From: an uncultured Clostridia bacterium
GTDB taxonomy: Bacteria; Bacillota; Clostridia; Oscillospirales; CAG-272
DNA length: 64,000 nucleotides
Reading direction: 5' to 3'
NCBI GenBank assembly: GCA_947588825.1
Contig: CANPZU010000007.1
Location: 1 to 64,000, forward strand
Shown here: positions 1-9,152 of the stretch, in pieces
Position numbering within the stretch: position 1 is the first letter of the stretch
Layout: the number at the start of each line of letters is the position of its first letter
The notes under the pieces: model-generated
Database searches by the model: none
Told to the model about the DNA's origin: nothing
What the model saw: only the letters and a program-made list of their open reading frames with translations
Translations under genes and position numbers: made by a program

Positions 1-105
1 TGCCTGCCAAATGCGATACCATACAGAAGTTTTCTTTTTTTGAAACAAAATGGGTCATATCTATTTACATTGCAGATAAAATAAAATTAAGTTGACGCAG
101 AGCTA

Positions 106-134
106 TTGACACGAAAACCGTAATATTGTATAAT
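106..134 (+). promoter_or_regulatory. Sigma-A promoter of the nusB operon
   Basis: TTGACA at 106-111 and TATAAT at 129-134 are separated by exactly 17 bases, a consensus vegetative promoter. It precedes nusB by about 90 bases and is the only strong promoter I see before the tightly packed genes up to recN, so it probably drives the whole operon. Bases 1-105 hold nothing else I can support. Confidence 0.75.
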
Positions 135-224
135 TATATCTAAATAACTTAAACAGTATGTATATTCACCCGAATATACATGCGCCGCCGCAGGCACGGA
201 GTAAGGAAAGGAAACGCGATCGGC

Positions 225-644
225 ATGACAAGACACGAGGAAAGGGAGCTGTTAATGGCACTCGTTTACGAGCTGCCCTTTTATGACAAAGAAGAATATC
301 ACGCACAGTATGAAACCGAAAGGATCATAAGAGAAATAGATTCGGAATATATTGACGGCTGTATCAAGGGAATCACCGATAATCTTGACGACATCGATTT
401 GCATATATCAAAAAGCGCGAAGGGCTGGAAGCTTTCAAGACTTTCCAAAATAACTTTGGCTATACTCCGTGTGGCAATTTACGAAATGATAATCGCGGGC
501 TTGCCCTATGCGATCGCGATAGACGAGGCGATCATTTTGGCGAGAAAATACGACGATGATAAGGCGCCCGCTTTTGTCAACGGAATCCTCAACAATGTCG
601 CGATGCTGAGCGGTCTTAAAGACAAAGAGCAAACGGAGAAATAA
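225..644 (+). CDS. nusB: Transcription antitermination protein NusB
   Basis: This is a 139-residue NusB, the all-helical RNA-binding protein that with NusE (S10) binds boxA of rRNA leaders and suppresses termination. The start MTRHEERE matches the usual NusB start; an upstream in-frame ATG at 180 would add an arginine-rich stretch unlike the family. The C-terminal half shows the typical LRVAIYEM and IDEAIILARKY segments and a closing FVNGILNNV. It is first in the operon, and the next gene starts three bases after its stop. Confidence 0.93.
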   Translation: MTRHEERELLMALVYELPFYDKEEYHAQYETERIIREIDSEYIDGCIKGITDNLDDIDLHISKSAKGWKLSRLSKITLAILRVAIYEMIIAGLPYAIAIDEAIILARKYDDDKAPAFVNGILNNVAMLSGLKDKEQTEK

Positions 645-647
645 GCG

Positions 648-1565
648 GTGTCCTGTTGCGTACTGGGTATTGATACAAGCAATTATACCACCTCTCTCGC
701 CCTTGTGAGCGACGGCAAGGTTGAAAAAAACCTTAAACTTCCCCTTGAGGTGGGCAGCGGAGAGCGCGGTCTCAGACAGTCGGACGCGGTGTTCGCCCAC
801 GTGAAAAATCTCCCGCTTCTTTTTGAAGCGCTCGGAAGCTGTAATTTTGAAGCCGTGGGCGTTTCCGCGCGGCCGAGAGATGTTGAAGGATCTTATATGC
901 CCTGCTTTCTCACAGGCTATTCGGCGGCAAAAGCGCTGTCCGAGACATCCGGCGTGCCATGCTTTTGCTTTTCACATCAGGCGGGGCATATCATGGCCTG
1001 CCTGTACTCATGCCGCATGATTTGTCTTGCCTCATCGCGTTTTCTCGCCTTTCACGTTTCGGGCGGAACCACCGAGCTGCTGCTTGTTGATTCCATGAAT
1101 ATAACAAAGCTCGGCGGAACGGTCGATCTTAACGCGGGACAGCTCATTGACCGAGTAGGAGTTAAACTCGGACTTGATTTTCCGTGCGGACGGATGATGG
1201 AAACGTTTTGCGCGCCTCTTGAAGAGGTCGAGTGCATGTCCTGCGTTCGAGGGCTTTCGTGCAATCTTTCCGGACTTGAAAACAAAGCGTGCGACATGAT
1301 AGATAAGGGCGTACAAAAGGAGAAGGTGGCGGCTTTTGTTATCAAAAGCGTGCTGCAAACAGTAGATAAGCTCACATCAAACGCTATTTGTGAGTACGGC
1401 AATCTTCCCATCGTCTACGCCGGTGGAGTAATGAGCAATAAATATATAAGAGATCGTATTTCAAAAAAATACAAGGCTTATTTTGCAGAGCCGGAGTATT
1501 CGTGCGACAATGCGGCGGGCGTCGCGATGCTTGCTTATATAAAACACAAAGAAAGCGCACTATGA
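648..1565 (+). CDS. M22 / TsaD-like (Gcp family) ATPase-fold protein
   Basis: A 305-residue member of the TsaD/Kae1/Gcp (peptidase M22) family with an ASKHA fold. The N-terminal GIDTSNYTTSLALV is the nucleotide-binding beta hairpin, the metal-binding HQAGH motif lies at residues 110-114, and SGGTTELLL and YAGGVMSNKYI are the later glycine-rich loops. It is somewhat shorter than canonical TsaD (about 340), which makes the t6A tRNA-modification assignment uncertain; a paralog of unknown role is as likely. The start is GTG at 648, three bases after nusB, so it is co-transcribed with nusB and xseA. Confidence 0.75.
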   Translation: MSCCVLGIDTSNYTTSLALVSDGKVEKNLKLPLEVGSGERGLRQSDAVFAHVKNLPLLFEALGSCNFEAVGVSARPRDVEGSYMPCFLTGYSAAKALSETSGVPCFCFSHQAGHIMACLYSCRMICLASSRFLAFHVSGGTTELLLVDSMNITKLGGTVDLNAGQLIDRVGVKLGLDFPCGRMMETFCAPLEEVECMSCVRGLSCNLSGLENKACDMIDKGVQKEKVAAFVIKSVLQTVDKLTSNAICEYGNLPIVYAGGVMSNKYIRDRISKKYKAYFAEPEYSCDNAAGVAMLAYIKHKESAL

Positions 1566-1582
1566 CTTTTGCGTGAGGTAAC

Positions 1583-2800
1583 ATGCGGGAAAACAGACTT
1601 AGACTTACCGTAAGTCAGCTTACGGAGTATATTAAAGGGTTGATCGATAGCGACAGAGTGCTGTCCGGAGTATATGTGATAGGCGAAATATCGAATTTTA
1701 CATATCACAGAAGCGGGCATCTCTATTTCACTGTCAAAGATGAAAACGCCGCTATAAGCGCAGTTATGTTCCGCTCCTCTGCGGCTTCTCTTGACTTTAT
1801 GCCCGAAAACGGCATGAATGTGATTGCTTGCGGGAGGGTATCGGTTTACCAGGCGCAGGGGCGCTATCAGCTGTATGTCGACACGCTTGTTCCAAACGGA
1901 GCGGGAGCGCTTGCTATGCAATACGAGCGGATTAAGAACAAGCTTTATGAGGAGGGACTTTTCGATCCCGCCCATAAAAAACCCCTCCCTTTGATACCGA
2001 GGGTTTTGGGAATCATAACATCTCCCACCGGGGCGGTCATACGGGACATAATAAATGTCAGCTCACGGAGATTCCCATACGTTAAAATACTTCTTTATCC
2101 GGCTCTTGTTCAGGGGGATGACGCCCCACAAACGCTTATTGACGGAATCGAGTTCTTTTCCGAATCGCAGTGCGCCGACGTCGTGATAATAGGACGCGGC
2201 GGAGGCAGCATGGAGGATCTTTGGTGTTTTAACAACGAAGCCCTGGCAAAAGCTATATACTTGGCAAAAGTACCGATCATCAGCGCCGTGGGTCATGAAA
2301 CCGATTATACGATATGCGATTTCGTCGCCGATGTGCGCGCCCCCACGCCTTCTGCCGCAGCCGAGCTTGCGCTTCCCGATTCTTTTGAACTTTCTTCGAG
2401 GATGAAAGAAATTTCAAACAGACTTTACGCGTCATTAGTAAAAAATGTGAAAGATAAAAGAAAAAGACTTGACGAGCTTGGAAAAAGGTATGCGTTTAAA
2501 AATCCCGAGAGAATGCTTGAGCTCAGAAAACTTAAAGTGGACGCTCTTTCCGACAGGCTCGATAACAGAATAACCGAATATGTCAGTAAGAGCAAGCTGC
2601 GCTTTTCAAACGCGCTTTCAAAGCTTGAAGCGCTCAGTCCTCTCGCGGTACTTTCAAGAGGATACGCTGCAATTTACAAAGATCAAAGCCTTGTTCGCTC
2701 CGCCCATAAGCTCAAAGAGGGGGATAAAGTGCGGCTTGTATTTTCAGACGGTGAAAAAAGCGCAAAAGTATGCGCAAAAGAGTCCGACGAAAAAGATTAA
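1583..2800 (+). CDS. xseA: Exodeoxyribonuclease VII large subunit
   Basis: A 405-residue XseA, the catalytic subunit of exonuclease VII, which degrades single-stranded DNA in both directions and acts in repair. The N-terminal 100 residues are the OB-fold (VSQLTEYIKGLI, VIGEISNFTYH). The nuclease core has the diagnostic ITSPTGAVIRDI, GRGGGSMEDLW and SAVGHETDYTICDFVAD motifs, followed by a long coiled-coil region and the C-terminal LSRGYAAI segment. GAGG lies before the ATG. Its stop codon falls inside a four-copy 9-base tandem repeat at 2795-2830. Confidence 0.97.
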   Translation: MRENRLRLTVSQLTEYIKGLIDSDRVLSGVYVIGEISNFTYHRSGHLYFTVKDENAAISAVMFRSSAASLDFMPENGMNVIACGRVSVYQAQGRYQLYVDTLVPNGAGALAMQYERIKNKLYEEGLFDPAHKKPLPLIPRVLGIITSPTGAVIRDIINVSSRRFPYVKILLYPALVQGDDAPQTLIDGIEFFSESQCADVVIIGRGGGSMEDLWCFNNEALAKAIYLAKVPIISAVGHETDYTICDFVADVRAPTPSAAAELALPDSFELSSRMKEISNRLYASLVKNVKDKRKRLDELGKRYAFKNPERMLELRKLKVDALSDRLDNRITEYVSKSKLRFSNALSKLEALSPLAVLSRGYAAIYKDQSLVRSAHKLKEGDKVRLVFSDGEKSAKVCAKESDEKD

Positions 2801-2830
2801 AAGGATTAAAAAGATTAAAAAGATTGAAAG
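2795..2830. repeat. 9-bp tandem repeat across the xseA stop
   Basis: Four adjacent units (GATTAAAAG, GATTAAAAA, GATTAAAAA, GATTGAAAG) begin within the last codon of xseA and continue into the spacer before xseB. The stop TAA is in the first unit. Confidence 0.85.
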
Positions 2831-2887
2831 TATTAATAACGGCCGACAAATCAGTTTAAAATCCAAATGCTGAAAGGTGGGAAAAAC

Positions 2888-3148
2888 TTGACACAGGAAA
2901 AGCGGGAAAAAAGCAAAGACTTAGATATGAGCTTTGAGGAGTCTCTTGACAGACTTGAAAAAATAGTAAACGAGCTTGAAGGGGCGGATCTTCCGCTTGA
3001 TCGTTCTATCGAGCTTTACGAGGAGGGGATAGCTCTCGTAAAACGCTGTACATCATCTCTTGAAAAGGCCGAAATGAAGATAAAGGTTTTGGCGTGCAAA
3101 AACGGTGAGATTGTTGAAGAGGACTTTATCGGACGGGAAAATGAATGA
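2888..3148 (+). CDS. xseB: Exodeoxyribonuclease VII small subunit
   Basis: A small helical protein (86 residues from the chosen start) that forms the XseA-XseB complex. The family signature MSFEESLDRLEKIVNELE is followed by LDRSIELYEEGIALVKRC. I chose TTG at 2888 because AAGGTGGG lies about seven bases before it; the upstream ATG at 2867 would place this ribosome binding site inside the gene, and an internal ATG at 2927 is the other alternative. It overlaps ispA by eight bases. Confidence 0.93.
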   Translation: MTQEKREKSKDLDMSFEESLDRLEKIVNELEGADLPLDRSIELYEEGIALVKRCTSSLEKAEMKIKVLACKNGEIVEEDFIGRENE

Positions 3149-4028
3149 TATTGATATAGAAAAGAGTATAAAAATCAACGCCGAAAAGACGGATATTGAG
3201 CTGAAAAAATATTTTGCTCAAAAAGATAAGGATTTTTCTGTTTTGTTTGACGCGATGGAATACAGCACCATGGCTAAAGGCAAGAGAATACGTCCGTTTC
3301 TTGTCGCAGTATTCTGCGAAACGTTTTCGGGTAGGACGCGGGAGGCGGAAATATACGCTTCGGCGCTTGAAATGGTACACACTTACTCCCTGATTCACGA
3401 CGACCTGCCGTGTATGGACGACGATGATTTCAGAAGGGGAGTGCCCACGTGTCACAAAAAATTTTCTGAGCCTACGGCGCTTCTTGCGGGCGACGCGCTT
3501 CTCACGTACGCTTTTGAAATAATAGCCGATTCTCCCGAAATTTCCGATCTCAACAAAGTCAGGGCGATAAGCATAATATCAAGGGCGGCGGGAAGAAACG
3601 GTATGATAGGCGGTCAGCAGCTTGATCTTTTGGGAGAAAAGCAAGGAATCGACTATGAACTTATGACAAGGATGCATTCTCTAAAGACAGGAATGCTCAT
3701 AAAAGCCGCCTGCCTTCTCGGATGTCTGAGCGCGGATATTTACGAGGGGGAGAAAATAGATAAGGTACTTGAGTACGCCGAGGGTATAGGACGGGTGTTC
3801 CAGCTTGTCGACGACATACTGGATGTGACCTCAAGTTCGAAAACACTCGGCAAGCCGGCACACAGCGATGAAAAGAACCAAAAGACCACGTATATGTCCT
3901 TTATGACAGTCGATATGGCAAAGCAGGTCGCGCAGCTTATAACCGAGAAGGCGTGCGAGGCGGTGTCCGACTTTGACGGCGGAAAGCTTTGCGAGCTTGC
4001 CTTATTTCTTCGGAACAGAACAAAATGA
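3141..4028 (+). CDS. ispA: Polyprenyl (farnesyl/geranyl) diphosphate synthase
   Basis: A 295-residue trans-prenyltransferase that condenses isopentenyl diphosphate with allylic diphosphates to make farnesyl (or geranylgeranyl) diphosphate for undecaprenyl and quinone precursors. The first Asp-rich motif DDLPCMDDDD is at about residues 87-96. The second, DDILDV, is followed by the GKPAHSDEKNQKTTY stretch that is typical of the bacterial IspA group. The start at 3141 overlaps the end of xseB, and its stop overlaps the tlyA start (ATGA). In many Clostridia dxs follows here; it does not in this window. Confidence 0.93.
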   Translation: MNDIDIEKSIKINAEKTDIELKKYFAQKDKDFSVLFDAMEYSTMAKGKRIRPFLVAVFCETFSGRTREAEIYASALEMVHTYSLIHDDLPCMDDDDFRRGVPTCHKKFSEPTALLAGDALLTYAFEIIADSPEISDLNKVRAISIISRAAGRNGMIGGQQLDLLGEKQGIDYELMTRMHSLKTGMLIKAACLLGCLSADIYEGEKIDKVLEYAEGIGRVFQLVDDILDVTSSSKTLGKPAHSDEKNQKTTYMSFMTVDMAKQVAQLITEKACEAVSDFDGGKLCELALFLRNRTK

Positions 4029-4780
4029 GGCTGGACAAGTACCTGTTTGAAAAAGGCTTTGCAAAAAGCAGACAAAAGGCGCAGAGCATAATCGATGAGG
4101 GACTCTGTGTTATAAACGGTCAAGTGACATATAAAGCCTCCTGTGAGGTAGGCGAAAACGACGCCGTCCAAATCACGGGAAACGCCCTAAAATACGTTGG
4201 ACGCGGCGGTATCAAGCTTGAAGGCGCGCTCGAGTATTTTAATATTGACGTAAGGGATGCGCTTTGCGCCGATATCGGCGCCTCGACCGGGGGCTTTACC
4301 GACTGTCTTATACAGCGCGGCGCAAAAAAGGTCTATGCGATAGACAGCGGTCACGGCCAGCTTCATCCATTGCTTCTTTCAAATGACAGAGTGATAAACA
4401 TCGAGGGCTTCAACGCAAAAAATTTGCGTCTTTCTACTATCGGAGAAAAGGTCGATATTGTTGTTATGGACGTCTCGTTCATTTCTCAGACTCTGCTTTA
4501 TTTTGGAATTGCCGATATACTTAAGCGGGGCGGGATTTTAATAAGCCTTATAAAGCCTCAGTTTGAGGCGGGCAGAGAGTATGTAAAAAAAGGCGGCATT
4601 GTGAAGGATAAAAGAGTATATGAAACGGTGCTGAAAAAAATAAAAGACGCCGCCATTGAATACGGTTTTTATTGCGTAGATTGCATCGAGTCGCCAATAA
4701 AAGGCAAAGACGGCAACACCGAGTTTTTATCAATGTTCCGTTATTTGCCGCAGGGCGAAAACGAAAGTGTGAATGTATGA
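4025..4780 (+). CDS. tlyA: TlyA family rRNA (cytidine-2'-O)-methyltransferase
   Basis: A 251-residue protein with an N-terminal S4 RNA-binding domain (RLDKYLFEKGFAKSRQKAQ, residues 2-60) and a C-terminal Rossmann methyltransferase (ADIGASTGGFTDCLIQRGAKK is motif I). The KPQFEAGRE segment is characteristic of the TlyA/RrmJ-like family. In mycobacteria TlyA 2'-O-methylates 16S and 23S rRNA; the target here is inferred. The start ATG overlaps the ispA stop and its own stop overlaps the nadK start, so the three genes are translationally coupled. Confidence 0.93.
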   Translation: MRLDKYLFEKGFAKSRQKAQSIIDEGLCVINGQVTYKASCEVGENDAVQITGNALKYVGRGGIKLEGALEYFNIDVRDALCADIGASTGGFTDCLIQRGAKKVYAIDSGHGQLHPLLLSNDRVINIEGFNAKNLRLSTIGEKVDIVVMDVSFISQTLLYFGIADILKRGGILISLIKPQFEAGREYVKKGGIVKDKRVYETVLKKIKDAAIEYGFYCVDCIESPIKGKDGNTEFLSMFRYLPQGENESVNV

Positions 4781-5637
4781 AAAATGTTGTGATTTTCCCA
4801 AACACTGTCATAGATATAAATCATGAGATAACCGAAAAGGCGGTTACGCTTCTCATGAAGGCGGGCAACAAGGTATACGCGTCCTCTGCTCACAAGAGAA
4901 AGCTTTCGACCATAAAGGGACTTTCATTTGACAGGGAGGAAAATATTTTAAAGTACGCCGATATCGCGATAGTTCTCGGAGGAGACGGCTCTATACTAAA
5001 GGCGGCGGGAAGCTGCGCTCCCTTTGGAATTCCGCTGCTCGGAGTGAATTTGGGACATGTCGGATATATGGCGGGCATCGAATGCTGCGACATAGATAAG
5101 ATAGCTTCCCTTATCGAGTCTCCTTACAAGGTGGAAAGTCGGATGATGCTTGATATAAGCATCAAAAGAAACTCGCAGATTATCTTTTCGGGCGGTCCCG
5201 TACTGAACGACGTGGTTCTTACCAAATCAAAAGGCTACGGCGTAATAGAGGCGACTATTTCCTGCAACGGCGAAAAACTCAACACATACAGGGGCGACGG
5301 ACTGATAACAGCTACTCCGACCGGTTCCACAGCTTACTCGCTTTCGGCGGGCGGACCTATCATAGATTCCACGCTTGACTGCATATGCATAACTCCTATA
5401 TGCGCCCATTCTTTAAAGAGCCGACCCGTAATTTTTAAGGACAGCTCAATAATTGAGATAAGCTGCATAGCAAATCAAAACAGCGCCTGTGTCACTCTTG
5501 ATGGCGCGATCGCCTTTGACATTGATGACAGCGACGTTATATGCATAAAAAAATCACAATGCAGAGCCAAAATAGTCAGAACGGATAACAGCGGTTTTTG
5601 CGCGACGCTCTATAAAAAAATTGCCGACAAACAGTAG
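4777..5637 (+). CDS. nadK: NAD kinase
   Basis: A 286-residue ATP-NAD kinase that phosphorylates NAD to NADP in the cytoplasm. Visible family motifs are the catalytic LGGDGSILKA loop, GVNLGHVGYMA, and the NAD-binding YRGDGLITATPTGSTAYSLS region. A longer open frame runs upstream to 4672 inside tlyA, but the ATG at 4777, with its ATGA overlap, starts with the expected MKNVVIFPN beta strand. Confidence 0.96.
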   Translation: MKNVVIFPNTVIDINHEITEKAVTLLMKAGNKVYASSAHKRKLSTIKGLSFDREENILKYADIAIVLGGDGSILKAAGSCAPFGIPLLGVNLGHVGYMAGIECCDIDKIASLIESPYKVESRMMLDISIKRNSQIIFSGGPVLNDVVLTKSKGYGVIEATISCNGEKLNTYRGDGLITATPTGSTAYSLSAGGPIIDSTLDCICITPICAHSLKSRPVIFKDSSIIEISCIANQNSACVTLDGAIAFDIDDSDVICIKKSQCRAKIVRTDNSGFCATLYKKIADKQ

Positions 5638-5653
5638 CGGGGTATGACATATA

Positions 5654-6115
5654 ATGAAAAACAAAAGACAGGAAAAAATACTTGAATTTGTGAATTCCGA
5701 AAACATCGACACACAGGACGTTCTCTTGCAGAAGCTCAGAGACTGCGGCTTTGACGTCACTCAAGCAACGATATCAAGGGACATAAAGCAGTTAAAGCTA
5801 ATAAAGGTTTCCACGGGAGAGGGCGGATACCGATACGCCCCCAGAGAAGAGGGCGACCCAAGGCAAACCGCCAAGTATTTGAATATTATGAAGGAGACGG
5901 TGGTTTCCGTCAACTCTGCAAATAATTTTATTGTAATAAAGACATATACCGGCATGGCTCAGGCGGCGTGCGCCGCTTTTGACGCGATGTATTTTTCCGA
6001 TATACTGGGAAGCATCGCGGGGGACGACACCATTTTTGTCGCGCTTGAAAGCAGTGAGGGAGCCTCAAGGCTTGCAAACGAGGTCAATTTCAAATTGTCG
6101 GGAAAAAGGAAATAG
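5654..6115 (+). CDS. argR: Arginine repressor ArgR/AhrC
   Basis: A 153-residue ArgR. The N-terminal winged helix (residues 1-70) includes TQATISRDIKQLKLIKV. The C-terminal oligomerization and arginine-binding domain includes TYTGMAQAACAAFD and the acidic GSIAGDDTIFVAL loop that binds arginine. In Clostridia argR commonly sits between nadK and recN, as here. A 13-base tandem duplication (6102-6127) spans its stop codon. Confidence 0.96.
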   Translation: MKNKRQEKILEFVNSENIDTQDVLLQKLRDCGFDVTQATISRDIKQLKLIKVSTGEGGYRYAPREEGDPRQTAKYLNIMKETVVSVNSANNFIVIKTYTGMAQAACAAFDAMYFSDILGSIAGDDTIFVALESSEGASRLANEVNFKLSGKRK

Positions 6116-6127
6116 AAAAAGGAAATA
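6102..6127. repeat. 13-bp tandem duplication across the argR stop
   Basis: GAAAAAGGAAATA occurs twice back to back. The first copy encodes the last residues of ArgR up to its TAG; the second lies in the spacer and carries part of the purine-rich region before recN. Confidence 0.85.
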
Positions 6128-6146
6128 AAAGAGAAAGGGCCATCAT

Positions 6147-7844
6147 ATGCTGTTATCCTTGCATATTGAAAATATCGCGGTAATAAAAAAGCTCGATATA
6201 GATTTTTCAAGCGGCTTTACCGTCTTTACCGGGGAAACGGGAGCAGGCAAGTCAATGATCATAGGCTCGGTGGGACTTGTCATGGGCTCAAAGGTGTTTC
6301 GTGACGTCATTAGAAGCGGCGAGGATTTTGCCATGGTTTCGGCCGTGTTTGGCGATATCGCCGCTCCCGCTCTCACGGCGCTTGCAGAGCTTGGCGTAAA
6401 GCCCGATGAGGAGGGAGAGTTGTGCATTCAAAGAAATATTACCTCCGAGGGTAAAAGCACTTACAGGATAAACGGCCGCACGGTCTCGCAGTCCCTTCAC
6501 AGAGAGGTGGGGGAGCACCTTATAAACATACACGGTCAGCATGACAATCAGATGCTGCTTGATCCGCGCAGTCATATTCACATAATTGACGGATATTCTT
6601 CTATTGAAGAATTACTGCTTGAATACACAAAACGTTACGAGCGGCTCTGCGAGATAAGAAAACAGCGGCAAAGGCTGGCGCTGAATGAATACGAAAAGCA
6701 GCAAAGGCTCGACATGCTCGAATATCAGATAAAGGATATTGAGAGCGCGGCGCTGAAGCCCGGAGAGGATGAAGCGCTTGAAGGGGAGCTTCGTATCCTC
6801 AAGAACATAAAGCAGCTCACAAAACAGATAACGACGGTGTACAGGGCGCTTTTAAAGAACGAAAAGGGAATGTCCGCATCAAAGCTTGTGGAGATTGCAA
6901 GAAGCTCTATTGACGAAATTTCAAACGTACTGCCCGAGAGCGAGGAATACTGTGCAAAGCTTCTTGATATACAGTACGAGATCGAAGGCATCGCCAAAAA
7001 CGTGCTTTCGCTGCTGCCTCACCCCTTGCAGGATCCCGAGGTAAGGATATCCGAGATAGAGGACAGACTTGATCTTATTAGAAAACTCAAAAGAAAATAC
7101 GGCGCTACGGTCAACGATATAATCAAGTTTTACGAAAATGCGCTTTCCGAAGCGGAAGGGCTGAATCTTTCCGACAAGCTTATCGCCGAGCTTGACGAGG
7201 AGTGTAAAAAGGCGCAAAAGGAAGCCGAAGAAACGGCTCTTAAAATAAGCGAAGAACGCTCCAAAAACGCAAAACTTCTGTCTGAGCGAATATGCCGTGA
7301 GCTTGCGTTCCTCGATATGGGAAAGGTGCGCTTTGAAGCTTCGGTAAAAAGAAAAAAGACTCCCGAGCTTATGCTTGCACTCAATGAAAACGGCTGTGAC
7401 GAGGTGGAATTTATGATAAGCACCAATCCCGGCGAACCGCTGAGAGAGCTTGCCAAAATTGCCTCAGGAGGCGAGCTGTCAAGGATAATGCTCGCGATAA
7501 AGTGCGTCCTTTCCGATGCGGAGGGGATAAGTACCGTGATATTTGACGAGATTGACATAGGAGTGTCGGGAAAGACCGCGCAAAAGATTGGAATCAAGCT
7601 CAGAGAACTGGCCAAAAACATGCAGGTTTTGTGCATAACTCATTCGGCACAGGTGGCGTCTTTAGCAAACAATCACATTAAGATAATAAAAGACGTTGAA
7701 TCGGAGCGAGCGTACACCCGCGTTAAGGTTCTCGATCGCGAAGAAAGGGTAAATGAAATCGCACGAATAATGGGCGGGGCGAACATTACCGAGGCGGTTA
7801 TGAAATCGGCAAGAGAACTGCTTGATTACACCGATAATCGATAA
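6147..7844 (+). CDS. recN: DNA repair protein RecN
   Basis: A 565-residue SMC-like ATPase acting in double-strand-break repair. The N-terminal Walker A is GETGAGKSMI (residues 30-39). Long coiled coils fill roughly residues 150-380, and the C-terminal half holds the ABC signature ASGGELSRIMLAIK, Walker B TVIFDEIDIGVSG and the closing ITHSAQVASLA. AAAGGG lies before the ATG. The last codons and stop lie in a 7-base tandem repeat (7833-7860). It is the last gene of the nusB-recN run. Confidence 0.97.
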   Translation: MLLSLHIENIAVIKKLDIDFSSGFTVFTGETGAGKSMIIGSVGLVMGSKVFRDVIRSGEDFAMVSAVFGDIAAPALTALAELGVKPDEEGELCIQRNITSEGKSTYRINGRTVSQSLHREVGEHLINIHGQHDNQMLLDPRSHIHIIDGYSSIEELLLEYTKRYERLCEIRKQRQRLALNEYEKQQRLDMLEYQIKDIESAALKPGEDEALEGELRILKNIKQLTKQITTVYRALLKNEKGMSASKLVEIARSSIDEISNVLPESEEYCAKLLDIQYEIEGIAKNVLSLLPHPLQDPEVRISEIEDRLDLIRKLKRKYGATVNDIIKFYENALSEAEGLNLSDKLIAELDEECKKAQKEAEETALKISEERSKNAKLLSERICRELAFLDMGKVRFEASVKRKKTPELMLALNENGCDEVEFMISTNPGEPLRELAKIASGGELSRIMLAIKCVLSDAEGISTVIFDEIDIGVSGKTAQKIGIKLRELAKNMQVLCITHSAQVASLANNHIKIIKDVESERAYTRVKVLDREERVNEIARIMGGANITEAVMKSARELLDYTDNR

Positions 7845-7860
7845 TCGATAATCAATAATC
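7833..7860. repeat. 7-bp tandem repeat across the recN stop
   Basis: Three copies of GATAATC and one AATAATC follow each other. The unit length is not a multiple of three, so gain or loss of a unit would alter the RecN C-terminus. Confidence 0.85.
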
Positions 7861-7888
7861 GCATATAACGAATATAAGGAGAAGGAAC

Positions 7889-9109
7889 ATGACACTTTAT
7901 GACGAACTGGTTGCCAGAGGGCTCATAGCCCAGGTGACAAATGAGGAACAGATAAAAGAGATGATAAATAACGGTAAGGCCACATTTTACATTGGCTTTG
8001 ACTGTACCGCAGACAGCCTTACCGCAGGACATTTTATGGCTTTGACCCTGATGAAGCGCCTGCAAATGGCGGGAAACAGGCCGATAGCGCTTATTGGCGG
8101 GGGTACGACCATGATAGGCGATCCCTCCGGCAGAACTGACATGAGAAAAATGCTTACCAAGGAGGATATTTCTCACAACGCCGAATGCTTCAAGCGCCAA
8201 ATGGAGCGCTTTATTGACTTTTCAGACGGCAAGGCTTTGATGATAAACAACGCAGATTGGCTGCTTGATTTGAACTATGTGGAGCTGCTTCGTGAAGTGG
8301 GAGCCTGCTTCTCGGTTAATAATATGCTTCGGGCGGAGTGCTATAAGCAGAGAATGGAGAAGGGACTTTCTTTTCTCGAATTTAACTACATGATAATGCA
8401 GTCGTACGACTTTTACTATCTGTTTAAAAACTATGGCTGCAACATGCAGTTCGGAGGAGACGATCAGTGGTCAAATATGCTGGGAGGGACCGAGCTCATC
8501 CGCAAAAAACTCGGCAAAGACGCTCATGCCATGACAATAACGCTGCTTACCGACTCGCAGGGGCGCAAAATGGGCAAGACGGCCGGGAACGCCGTGTGGC
8601 TCGATCCTAAAAAAACTTCTCCGTATGATTTCTTCCAGTATTGGCGCAATGTGGACGACGCGGACGTTATGAAGTGCGTTCGAATGTTGACCTTCCTTCC
8701 CATGGAGCAGATTGAAGAAATGGATAAATGGCAAGGCCTTGAGCTCAACAAGGCCAAGGAAATACTCGCGTACGAGCTTACAAAGCTCGTCCACGGCAAG
8801 GAAGAAGCCGACAGATCGCTGGAGGCCGCAAGGGCGGTCTTTGGAGCCGGTAAAAGCACAAACGACATGCCGACTACTGTTCTGAGTCAGAATGATTTTA
8901 CAAACGGAAAAATAAGCGTCATCGATATGCTCGTAATTTCCGCGCTTGCTATGTCCAAGGGCGAGGCAAGAAGGCTCATTCAACAGGGAGGAATAACGGT
9001 AGGTGAGGAAAAAGTGACTTCTTTTGAAGCTTCTTTTGCAATGGAAAGCTTTGCAGACGGGATCATAGTTAAAAAGGGAAAAAAGGTATTCCACAAATTT
9101 ACCATCTGA
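7889..9109 (+). CDS. tyrS: Tyrosyl-tRNA synthetase
   Basis: A 406-residue class I aminoacyl-tRNA synthetase that charges tRNA-Tyr. The catalytic domain has the HIGH-type segment in LTAGHFMALTLMKRLQ and the KMSKS-type loop GRKMGKTAG. QSYDFYYL and QFGGDDQWSNM are TyrRS-specific substrate-binding stretches. The C-terminal 60 residues form an S4-like RNA-binding domain (KGEARRLIQQGGITV). AAGGAGAAGG precedes the ATG. I see no T-box leader in the short spacer after recN. Confidence 0.97.
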   Translation: MTLYDELVARGLIAQVTNEEQIKEMINNGKATFYIGFDCTADSLTAGHFMALTLMKRLQMAGNRPIALIGGGTTMIGDPSGRTDMRKMLTKEDISHNAECFKRQMERFIDFSDGKALMINNADWLLDLNYVELLREVGACFSVNNMLRAECYKQRMEKGLSFLEFNYMIMQSYDFYYLFKNYGCNMQFGGDDQWSNMLGGTELIRKKLGKDAHAMTITLLTDSQGRKMGKTAGNAVWLDPKKTSPYDFFQYWRNVDDADVMKCVRMLTFLPMEQIEEMDKWQGLELNKAKEILAYELTKLVHGKEEADRSLEAARAVFGAGKSTNDMPTTVLSQNDFTNGKISVIDMLVISALAMSKGEARRLIQQGGITVGEEKVTSFEASFAMESFADGIIVKKGKKVFHKFTI

Positions 9110-9152
9110 GCTTTCACAGTTACAACTTACGATTTTTTGAGGTACGGTTTGA

